In this document: one piece after another, positions 27,237 through 37,607 of the stretch
Position numbering within the stretch: position 1 is the stretch's first letter
Layout: each line of letters begins with the position of its first letter
Assembly: GCA_000320545.1 (NCBI GenBank)
Contig: ADNK01000241.1
Span: 37,728 to 101,727, forward strand
Origin: Bigelowiella natans CCMP2755
Taxonomy: Eukaryota; Cercozoa; Chlorarachniophyceae
Direction: 5' to 3'
DNA: 64,000 bases
Program-made: the position numbers and the translations under genes
Notes under the pieces: generated by a model
Database searches by the model: none
Seen by the model: only the letters and a program-made list of their open reading frames with translations
Told to the model about the DNA's origin: nothing

Positions 27237-27677
27237 GCTTGTCGGCCCCCCACTTAAAAATCATCGGCGTCTTCGTTAAGAAGTTTCACGAGTAATAACT
27301 CCAACATATTGCTACTATTTCATATGGAGCTGTCACACACATGCACACGCGCGCACGCACGCACGCACTATACGAATCTGTCAATTTCCGTCGGTAGTAA
27401 GTTCACCCTACCCTATCATCACGTGGCTCCACTTCTTACGGGGCACCTCTCCCACGCACTTCGACCAGATCTGAGGCCTATTCGCTTTACGATGATGGCA
27501 CGTCGAAACGATGATCAATCTATGTAGTAGACAACAAAGTCAAATAAACACCGCTGCCATCACGCCCTTCACTCGATGCGCTTTCATTGCGAAAGAAGTC
27601 GTAAAACACCGTGAATACGCGTCATCCGAAGACACCGAGTGGGTCGAGTTTTAGCCTGAGGGCTCATCTCTTTCTCC

Positions 27678-27712
<35 letters not shown>

Positions 27713-27733
27713 CCATCATTTTCTATAAAGCTG

Positions 27734-28275
27734 CTATGTCAAATAATGTAATTTATACTCGTCGGTGGGATGGTCGTCATCTTCTTGCTTTCCCCCTCTT
27801 CCTCCTCCCCCCGCTTTAGTAGCAGCAGCAGTAGCGGCGGCGGCAGCCATTATCGCGTCGGTGGGCTTGCTCCACATCTTCGGCTGGAGCGACTTCATCT
27901 TCCCTCTAGCGACCAAGAAAGAAGAAATGCGAGCAGCAGACATTTAGTAATCAATCATCCCCCCCCCCATCCATCCCGCCCCTTCTAACTAGTTGCTTGT
28001 TCTGACTTACGGTGGCGTGGTCGCTCTGAGCCAAACTGAGGGCATGTGGTGCTGGCGCTCCTTGGCCAAACCGTCCGCCGCCCACATTGGTACCGAGTGC
28101 AAGAGGCAGCTGTTTTGTACGAATGGGTACGATTCTTCAGGGCACACGTGGAAGGAGAGCGTGAACCTGAAATATGCCATGCCAGGAAGAAGATGATGAT
28201 GATGATGATGTGGGCATTATGACGGGAAATATACATATCAAGATGGTGGTGGAAGCAGTAGCCCATGTGTGATCA

Positions 28276-28342
<67 letters not shown>

Positions 28343-30177
28343 AGATCTATAGCATATTGACCGATCCCACTCGCAGCAGACGTGAATATACGAAGATGCC
28401 ATCATCATATTTATACACACACAAGATTCGACTCACTGCTACTACTTTACTACTACTACTCCTACTACTACTACTACTACTACTACCCTCTCACGGATGA
28501 GGTAATGGATCGGCCCACAGAGAGCGGTTGGCTCGTTTGGGGAAACCATTCCTTCGAAAGCAACAGGTCATTAGCGTGCTTATTCCCCCCCTTATGATCC
28601 TGACCCCTTTCTTTCACCATATTTATTGCTGGCGAGAGGATAGCGATGGAGGGAGCTGCTGCATGGTTGGTGATAGGAGAGGCTTTCTTAGATATAGAAG
28701 GGGAAGCGGAAGCGTCTTCGTCCGAAGCATTAGGCGCTGAGGCGGCTATTGCGACTGTTGCCTGTTCTTTCTTTCCTGAGCTATATTTGTCAAGTTGAAA
28801 TTGGTTCTTTTCTTCTTCTTCTCCTCCCCCGTCCCCTGTTGCGGCCTCGCGAGTTTCTGCTCTCTTCGTAGGGGCAGCATAGGCAGCAGCAGCTCCACTT
28901 GCGTCTCCCATTGCGATGTTGTGGCGGGGAGGCCCAACAGTATCGGCTGAATCTACTCCTTTCTCGTCGTCGTCGTCGTCGTCCTCAACTGGGGGAAGCT
29001 CTATAGCGAACGACGTGCTGCTGCTGCTGCTGCTGCTGAATATTGCCGCACGCGAGATGTCACATCGCACTTGGATGTGAAAACGCACATTACTAGCTGT
29101 ATGCACCACCATACTCAATGCACGCGTACGGGGAGTGTCACCGTGATCAGGGTTATCGACGTTCTCAGTAGGAGCTTCATCGTCTCCCCCCCTCCCCCCT
29201 CCCTGGCCTTTGTCGGAGATATCAATTGTTAATTTGGAGAGGCCTACGATCCGCGTACCTTGTTTCAGGCGGCTTCTTTCGTCACCTTTTAGCGCTGCTA
29301 CTCCCTTTTTATCCTTCTCGCCAGCTGTTAACTAATCGTGCAACAACCATACACGCATGATCATCGCAGAGGAAGGAATACAGGATTAGATATTCGGGAT
29401 CTGGAGGGAGAGAAAGATATCAAAGTGCCGCTAGCTTCATGGACAAGAAGATGCATGTCGCAGGCCAACAACCATCGCATTTTCCTTGTCATCATCATAT
29501 CTGAGACCCTGGAATTGCTACTACACCTACCGCTATTATTGCTACAGAAAACAAACCGCTACGACGCTACTATACAATAATGAGCCCGAGACCTTGCCAT
29601 CTTCTGGTCGAAGCGACGACTCGCTTTTGACAGCAGAAGATCTGCTAAAGCCTTCAAGCGTGGAAGCTATGTACCCACTCAGTAGCGATTGGGGAACAAG
29701 AGCTACTGGAAGCTGCTTGTCCGCGAGGCAACGTTGCTGCTGCGGCTCGGACTGACTTTCCTGCATACATCGAGCAAGAGGTGCCATTTGGGGTTATAAC
29801 AGTGACGACTACGAGTAACGGAGATTATGCACAAAAACGCTAGAGCTATTATCGTCGAAATTTAGAGGACGCGCGGCGCGCGTCTTTTTACCACAGCGTG
29901 TTGTTGTGAAGAGGTATGATTACTATTAGCAGAAAAATTGAAAAAAGCCAAAGGTGTTTGATGATGGCAACAAATCGCTACATAACAGGGCAAACAGTGC
30001 CGATACTAGAAGGCCTTTACTTACTTCCGGTAATCGCCAGATTCGAATGCTCTGCTGCGACCACGTCGCAATGTAGAGGTCCCCTGCTGCTCTGAGGCGG
30101 CGTTGGTTCTTGCTCTTGCCATCGCCACCGCTTCCTGGAGGATTGGGAGAGGGCGGCATGGACGAGAAAATATCCAT
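27734..30177 (-). CDS. Unrecognised beta-rich protein with low-complexity linkers
   Basis: A plausible start ATG at 30177 opens MDIFSSMPPSPNPPGSG and leads into AAGDLYIATWSQQSIRIW, then a canonical gtaagt donor. The IRIWRLPE ending resembles a WD or beta-propeller strand, but one strand proves nothing. Further minus-strand exons: 29760-29595 (KQLPVALVPQSLLSGYIAS), about 29.3-28.5 kb (RLKQGTRIVGLSKLTIDIS, NVRFHIQVRCDISRAAIF, then Ser- and Asp/Glu-rich sequence), about 28190-28012 (FRFTLSFHVCPEESYPF) and 27943-27734 (KMKSLQPKMWSKPTDAIM), ending in a stop at 27734. Alternating hydrophobic strands suggest a C2-like or arrestin-like fold; no family could be named. Confidence 0.45.
28272..28332. 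repeat. CA-GA compound microsatellite
   Basis: CA array joined to GA array in the minus-strand gene between 27.7 and 30.2 kb, probably intronic. A CTA triplet run follows at 28440-28486. Confidence 0.8.
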
Positions 30178-30226
30178 GAATTATTTTAAAGATCGATGCG
30201 AATATACCTGGCTGTCATTGCTTAAG

Positions 30227-30258
30227 TGTAGTGCCGCCCAATCTAGCTAGCAATGCTA
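30227..30258. repeat. Short spacer repeat element, copy 1
   Basis: A 32-bp sequence beginning TGTAGTGCCGCCCAAT and ending CAATGCTA lies about 50 bp upstream of the putative start at 30177. It matches, with substitutions and a 2-bp length difference, the two tandem copies at 34926-34957 and 34974-35005. The central CTAGCTAG links it to the palindrome-rich spacers. Confidence 0.5.
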
Positions 30259-30399
30259 CAAGCGTGATCTTGCTAGTAGATACTTTGATATAGTCAAAGT
30301 CTACTGCTACTGCTACGATGATGACCACCTGCTGCCGCTTCTCCTTCTCTGGCGTCGATGCACGACTCCCATCCTCTCACCCCCTAATATGATTTTATC

Positions 30400-30590
30400 G
30401 AAGTCATGACGCACGTACATACGGGGGTGTGTGAGCATGGGCGCGGGGAGAAATCTTGAGCATCGCCAATCGTGGAACGAAGACAGAAATTATCAGTATT
30501 TTCTTCGATAACACAGCTCGAGTGCCCTTGTATAAGCGTTATTCTTGCAACTACGAAGGCGACGAAGAGGATATATACGCAAAATCGAGT

Positions 30591-30629
<39 letters not shown>

Positions 30630-31294
30630 TTCCTCTCTCTTCTTCACCTTGTGGGGTAGGATATATCTGAGTCTTGCTGGGGATCTTGCAAACGCCGAGA
30701 TGGAATAAATGTACACACGTCCGTCTTCGACCATACCCACCTGAAGACCAAAACAGCAGCAGCAGCAACAGCAAGAAACAACATCAAGATACGCAGCGTT
30801 GATAGCATTGCATGCTAGGATTGATATGATGACGCCAGGAGGTACAAGCTCAAAAACGTGCCACGTTCAGAAACATAAATCACGCACATCGGTGAAGATA
30901 CTGCTGCTGCTGCTGCTGCTATTGCTGCTGTGCTCTCATTCGTGAAAGGGGTGAAAAAGAGGATACCAGCTCATGTATGCGCCTGCTGCTGCTGTTGCTG
31001 CTACGTGGTTGTAGCTCAGATTTGGGGGTGTACGCTGTGCGTATGTATTTTATGCGGGAAGGACGGCCATGGATTGGAGAGCAATAGCTCCACCTCAATT
31101 TGCGTCTATTCTCAAAGATAGAGATATTCCTCCGGAACGCAACGGACCTTTCAGATTTGGGATATCTGAGAGATTTGTTCCCCTCCCACCCCCCTTCTTG
31201 TCTCACCGACTTCTCCTCTTTTCCCACCGCTCCCTCCCCCTTGCAGCCTTCTGGCTAAATTCACTTCAGAAACCATGATGCATATCGAGGTGAT

Positions 31295-31328
<34 letters not shown>

Positions 31329-32245
31329 ATTTGTATATTACTTGAAGCCCGCCCAACTCTTCGTATGGAAGATATCTGTGATGTAACAATAATGGTGAGA
31401 AAGGTAATAGCTCATAAATGGTACGCAACTAGAATTGCTGACGCTGATAGTGGTGGTTATACTCTACGATCTACGTCGCATAGAGCAGAATACATCGCTT
31501 TATATAGTAGAGATAGAACAAGAGCGTTTCCGTGCCCCTCCCTCATCCCACCAATGGACAATGCATACCAATGATGCTGTTCTTTCAATATACAAAAATA
31601 TAAAACCGGGGCGAGAGGTATTTCCTACGATGCTGCTTCAATTTCAATACTATTATATTCTGGCAAGAGCAGGATTCCTGGTCTCACTACCCGGCTGCCC
31701 AAGATGCTCTTTTCTCATGATCCGATGCCTTATCAACGAATCGACAGCGCCCTTTGGAGATTCTTCCTTGCTGGTCTTCTTGCTTCTGCTTTTTGTCTTG
31801 CGAATGAACATGTGTCCATAGCACTCGGTGAGATGCTGAATGTACATTTCGGGAAGTTGTTGCGGCTGCGGGTGACCGAGTTCCGTTAAAATCCAACGCC
31901 ACCTCAAACTGCGTATTTACAACGACGACGAGGAGGAGAAGGGGGAAGAGGAGGAGGAGGACGCCCATAAAGGGTGTAAGGATACTGCAGCGATGATCTA
32001 AAGATAATGGTGTTGTTGATGACGATGGTGATTGGTAACGATGAAATTACTGCTGCTAGCTGCTTCCTTTACAATTTACGCGGACAGTGCACGCACACAT
32101 ATGCGATGCGATATCCATACCTTTTCCAGACGCACACGCCTAAGGCATCAACGGAGTCTCGCCAGCCTTTGCAAACCCTAGTGTCCAGTGCGAGCAAAAC
32201 GACAAAATTGTTGATAACATTGAACAACCCTCTTAAAACAACATG

Positions 32246-32280
<35 letters not shown>

Positions 32281-33304
32281 GAATGGTGTCTGGAATAGAA
32301 CTATTACGATCCGGTTGTGCAGACACTCTGCTGCCCTACCGCAGGAGGAGATTTGTAGAGTGCATTATTCAAATTTGTCGGTAGTACAACTCAGTAATAT
32401 TGGTGATATTCATCGAAAGATTCCACATCACCTCCTTAGCAGGAAAGCATCCCGCGGTCTTAGAATCTGTACAACACTGCCCATGATGGAGCTTGGCAAC
32501 CGACTTGACACGAACCTGCAGCCGGTCAATATTTGAACCACGAACACTGCGCCTCATGCATTTCCAAACAAGAGAGAAGAAGTACCATTTGAATATCTAT
32601 GTTTCTCCTTACTTATTGAGGAGTCTTTCCAGGCATTCGATCGTTAATTTGAGGGGGGGGGGGTCCATCGGGCTTATATTATGCAGGAAAATATTCATGA
32701 AATATGTAAATTTACGCACTCGCCGAACTGGGACGGATCGGTGACTTCTCTACCATCCGGAGATATAGAAATGACCGGCGCATTTTTCAGTCGAATCGGG
32801 TTTTTATTCAGCTCTTCCTGCTCCTTTTTACGCCTTTTGAGCAGTGTATCTAGATCTATCAAAGAGTCTGAATCGTTGGCCACCTCTTTCGTCGCCTCAA
32901 AACAGAGCTGTCAACGATAAATATGAAAAGAAAGAGGAATCATCACTACGTTGTCGGCGCTACCTATCTGTATTCGAGCTGGCTATTTGTTTGGTGGCCG
33001 CTACCGATGAAACTTTGGCAGACTCCCACTCCTGAGACCCACCGTAGTACTCCTCGAACTGCGCCTTACTGTATGCCTTCCCGTCTGATGGATAATGAAA
33101 ATGAGTATACATATTTAATCCATGTGTCTCCGTGTGTGTGCCGAGCACGCTTGTTCTCGTATGTAGAGCACCATTTGGATCGACTCTCAGCTCTTCAGTT
33201 GCGTCCTCATAGCCGCAACCATAGCCATCTTCTTCCTCTTCTTCCTCATAGTAATCATCTAGCGCATCATTGACGATATCCTGCAAGCGCTGCCTGCCAG
33301 ACAT
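30400..33304 (-). CDS. Unrecognised protein with acidic N-terminus
   Basis: Family not recognised. The start ATG at 33304 gives MSGRQRLQDIVNDALDDYY, then an acidic stretch. Exon 33304-33172 splices in phase to 33084-33014 (DGKAYSKAQFEEYYGG), then 32907-32720 (a basic helix, LLKRRKKEQEELNK, then APVISISPDGREV). The order DGKxYxxxxFxEYYGGxxEWExA is a short pattern seen in many algal and protist proteins without a firm function. Downstream minus-strand segments that may belong to it: about 32.55-32.40 kb, 32.2-32.1 kb (VCKGWRDSVDALG, vaguely F-box-like) and 30743-30665 (VGMVEDGRVYIYSISAFA, propeller-like). The 3' end is not resolved. It lies back-to-back with the secreted-protein gene, 379 bp away. 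Confidence 0.5.
32248..32279. repeat. CAG triplet microsatellite
   Basis: About ten CAG units. The plus-strand open frame through it reads poly-Gln, but the surrounding genes are on the minus strand and no splice or homology support was seen for plus-strand translation. Confidence 0.8.
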
Positions 33305-33683
33305 GAACAGGGCTCGGAACTGGAACGTTCGGGCTGAAGTGAGGGTATATTTCAGACTCTTCGGCCTCCCAAAAATAATGCGTTGATCGTGGAAATGGTC
33401 TGTATAATATAGATACGACAATGATACTTTTCCGGTTGCGTTTAATATAGGTTACCTAGGATTACCGGTAGCAAAAGAAGAGAATCCAGAGAATTTATTG
33501 GAAGCGACCACAACCATCATCCTACGACAGGATGCACAAATTTGTCGTAGGCCAGTGAGGACCACACCACGATTCGATTCAATAAATTGCCAAAATCTTC
33601 TTGTCGCATGGATGGAATCCCAATCTGATCTTATTGGGGAGAGCATTTCTCTGATTTTTCAAATGGTTTGAAATTGGGGAGGG
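33305..33683. promoter_or_regulatory. Short bidirectional promoter interval
   Basis: 379 bp separate two divergent start codons. The interval is AT-rich and free of microsatellites, as expected for a shared core promoter. No specific motif was identified. Confidence 0.4.
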
Positions 33684-34793
33684 ATGGTGGCCGGCACTCT
33701 GGCCCTTTTCACCATCCTCCTGGCAGGTTGCGGGGGAGGGTTGCGCTGTGTGAAAGCGTTTCGTTTAAAAACCAACGCCAAGGTTGAATCAGAGATGGGT
33801 ACTGAGTACGTTATAGGCAAGAGGATGCTGTTCGAGGCATTACCTGATCTTCCTGATGAGGAGGGCGTAGGTCTCTTCAGAAGGGCATCTGAAAGACCGG
33901 ATGTTGAAGACCCTTGCCTGTTCTACTTCAACCCGAACAAAACTGTATTAAATGGAGACCAGGTTGGATTTGACCTTGAGCTGCTGAGCGAGGTTTCGCA
34001 ATGGTGGTCTACAAATACGCTGACGCAGGACCCTCAGGTCGATATTGCTTCCCGTTGTTGCTTGCTGCCATTTGTCGTGCTTTCATAACTTCCAAATATC
34101 ATTACTCTTGTTTTGCGCAGATTAACTATAGATTTTTAACGAGGTTGAGCACAGCGATCAACCCGCGACTGTGTTCCTGGAATAATCAAGAGAACTTCGA
34201 TTTGAACGTACACAACGGTACGTAGTAGAGCAAACAGCAGCCCATGTATCATCGGCATGGAAAAGGAACTTCACACTGTATATAATACAAAAGGTGACTC
34301 CCTGGGTTCAATCGACAAGTTCCCGCTTCTACCCCAGTATAATATGCCAACCGTTTTCTGCGCATTCGAGGTAAGCACATCCCGCAGCCCGCCCTATCAT
34401 CATCATCTCCGGAGTATTATGACGACTATAACAACAGTGAACTTTGATCTTCAGGACAAGATAGCAAAGACTTACCGAATCGGTGATGCCGTAAAGTCGT
34501 ATCCACTCTATGGCCCACAGGGGCATTACATCGCCGACCACACAACCTCGGAATGGAGTCCTCTATGCGGCCAGCCAGGTAAATTGGATCGACCTCTTTT
34601 CCCTTCTTATTACCCATACTGAGAAATTGCTGTACGTATTGGCCTAGATTTCTTCGATGCTGGAACGCTACTCTACTTTTCTGGGGATATCGAGGTGGGC
34701 AGCAGGGTGCTGACATGTGAAGAGGCCCGAAGTCCCAAACGGAAAATGGTGAATCTTTTCGAGATGAGATGCAGTTATGAGGACAACTTATGA
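33684..34793 (+). CDS. Small secretory-pathway protein, unknown family
   Basis: Six exons join in phase to 810 nt, 269 codons plus stop: 33684-34037, 34121-34217, 34238-34293, 34338-34370, 34455-34578, 34648-34793. One acceptor (34238 or 34241) is ambiguous by a CAG repeat. The N-terminus MVAGTLALFTILLAGCGGG is a clear signal peptide. The likely cleavage region reads CVKA-FRLKTNAK; a Phe just after cleavage is the known hallmark of heterokont and cryptophyte plastid import (ASAFAP type), so plastid delivery is possible. Later segments: CLFYFNPNKTVLNGDQVGF, INPRLCSWNNQENFDLNV, YRIGDAVKSYPLYGPQGHY, LYFSGDIEVGSRVLTC. It has several Cys and no internal membrane helix. I do not recognise the family. 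The stop lies in a 13-bp tandem duplication. Confidence 0.72.
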
Positions 34794-34925
34794 GGACAAC
34801 TAGTCACCTCCGCAATGATGATCCGAGCGAAGGCTTCACCGCCAATTTTTGAATGATTGGACGCATGCTTGCCCAGTGAAAGAGGCATTGTGTATGTACA
34901 TGAACTAAAATCTATCCGGGCAATT

Positions 34926-35005
34926 ATTGTAGTGCTGCTTAATATTTAGTATTGCTAATTTGATATGAGACGGATTGTAGTGCTGCTTAATGTTTAGTAC
35001 TGCTA
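34926..35005. repeat. Two tandem copies of a short spacer repeat
   Basis: Two 32-bp near-identical direct copies (34926-34957 and 34974-35005), each beginning ATTGTAGTGCTGCTTAAT, differ at a few bases and are separated by 16 bp. A diverged third copy sits at 30227-30258. They lie in the convergent spacer between the secreted-protein gene and the ABCG gene. The rest of this spacer to about 35500 holds CA/TA microsatellites (35055-35114, 35152-35181) and nothing gene-like. Confidence 0.7.
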
Positions 35006-35051
35006 TATATGCTGCGATGCACATGTATTACATGCAATTACTTTGACACAC

Positions 35052-35118
<67 letters not shown>

Positions 35119-35148
35119 TAAGCGGTGCGCACCGTGCGGTAAATATAC

Positions 35149-35185
<37 letters not shown>

Positions 35186-35502
35186 CGGGCGCCAATATAT
35201 CTAGGCATGCGTACACGTGAAAATAGGCCACCGTCTTTACAATGCCCGTCTCAATGATGCCCTGCTGCTGTTCTGCGTTCGCCGACCATATAGCTATATA
35301 TTTATCAACATGATGCTTCCTTGCAATAAGCTAGGAGTAATCATTCGTGGGAGATGACAGAACGCATGAGCATGCGGTATGCCCGCAAACACGCGTGTTA
35401 GCAGATACGATGCTTCTTGCAGATAGCTGCGAAAACAGAAGTCAGCGCGTGCTTAGTCTTGAAAAGTCCAGCCGTCCAAGGGAGGAAGTTGGAGCACAGC
35501 AC

Positions 35503-37569
35503 CTACATTCCCCCCGGAACCGCGGGAACTTTGGCGTTGCTAGTGTTGACTGTACCGAACAATGGAATCGGACGGCTGTTATGACTCCTTCCATTATGAA
35601 TAGGCTTGACGTCCGAGATTGAGATGTCATCCATTTTCATGTCAGATTTGTGCTGATACGAGCTTCGGCGTTGCTGGAGCACAGAAATTGGGTTTATGAT
35701 CCCAGGCTTTATTCGCCGCTTTGCTGAGTTGGGAGCGCCAACCGTAGGAATAGACGCTTTGATGTCCTTCATCTTTCGAGCCGACCATCGTCTTATCTGC
35801 ATTGCACGGTCATGATTAGCCCAATATAAAGAAGAAGAAAGTAATTATGGCACCTCTTGGAACATGTTCGAGCCGACCCATCCTAGTGTCCTTCGTCCCT
35901 CCCTCTGAGGCGAGAGTAGATGCTAGGTAGGAGGGAAATATAGACAGTATATAAGGAGCACAGGATACGCTAGTAGTAGTGTCCTCAGAAGAAGTATCAC
36001 CTGAACGCTTTCCATCTGCGTCGCCTCAAGCTTGCCCTCCACGCGATAGAGAATTGCCATAAGTTCCATAACCATGAGGATCAGAAGGATCACACAGGAT
36101 ACGACCAAAGACGTAGACACATCTGTGATGGGTCTATATCCCATGTGTCGAGCGACCACGCGAGCATCGGAAAGGATACAAGAGTAGAAACTACGGCATG
36201 ATCTCTCCCAATAGCTTGGGAGAGCCTTTTCTAGGGTGTGCAAGAGTGCACCGGATAAGTCCCTGTTTGCGCATATAGAAGTGGTATGAATTAAAGAATC
36301 AGACTCGTAACAGCGATACCAAATGCATGTCGATCAGAGTTTGGTACCTATATCTTTGAGTCGAGCTATGGATCTATCTAATACGAATTAAACTAGACGT
36401 CGATTTATATTCTCGCAACCTTACCAAAATGTGAAGCACATTCGAGAGAGCCATTGCACGGCGGGAGGAAACTTTCGCACCGGAACGACAAGCCCCCCGA
36501 GGAGGAATCCAAGAAAGAGCATTGCGCAAAAAATGTGCAAGAATGAGTCAATATCACCATCGAAGATGACGCATAAAAGGCGGCCTAGCTGGCTGATGGT
36601 TGCGAGGTAAAGAACGGTGAAGAGGAAGAGAATCGGAACGGATTCTATATCCCAGCCTATGGAAGAATATAACATGCATTGTTCGATCAAGTTTTTCCCT
36701 TCCTAACGTGTCCTTTAATCATACTGTGCGTGCTGGCTGCCGTCTACGCACCTAAAATCGCGGGCCCCATCGAAAGGCCAACCATCACTCCTATAGCAGG
36801 GGTGACGTGTGTTTGTACCAACCCGGCAGCAAAATATGCTGAGGGTGCAATCTGAGGGTAGGAGGGAAAGAAACTGAGACAATTTCACACGCTCCACTTG
36901 AAGGGACCGTACCCTTCTGTCCGAAAGCTCCCACCGATGGGTGTTCCAGAAGTGAGCCGCCTCATGAATCTTGTAGATGAAGATCGTTGGAATCGCTGCT
37001 ACAAAAAAGCACGTGGCGAGCACAATTTGCGAGAGACTCTGATAGTCAGCAAGGAAGATGAGCGCGGCAATGAGGTACGCGACCGTGGCAAATAAAACGT
37101 CTTTCAATCCCCAGCCGCTCTCGATATGCATCCGTTGCAGGAGGTAAATGGTTTGGAATCTGGGAAATCTCGCCATCTCTCGTGGTCCAGTAGGTAGGCT
37201 GGAGGCAGAAGTTTCGAAAAGCATCTCTGCCTTCAGGGACTGATTATCCATCAACAATGTGCGACGCATCGTATCAATCAAGACTCGATGGCACGAAACA
37301 CTTTGAAAGTATATGAGGGGAGATGACCTTAATTCGAGTCAGGTTTGGCCGGAAATACGACTTTTTCTCACGTAGCGATAGCATTCTGCTGTCGTTACCC
37401 CTGGGTCCAGTTACTTCATCTGTGCTCTCGTTCAAGATTGCGTGGAGCTCATTTCCAAGATTCTCATCACCCCTCGGCCAATTCTTCTGAGGAACGATGT
37501 TTTGACAGTTCGAAGCACATATTTCAGGATTCTATTTAAATTATTCCAAACATCTGAAAGTCTCTCACA

Positions 37570-37607
<38 letters not shown>

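Noticed and set aside
32069-32200. F-box motif (VCKGWRDSVDALG)
   Set aside because: Only about 13 residues resemble an F-box and no neighbouring exon extends it; kept as a remark under the host gene.
32243-32384. Poly-Gln protein, plus strand
   Set aside because: Frame through a CAG array opposite minus-strand genes; flanking residues show no conserved domain.
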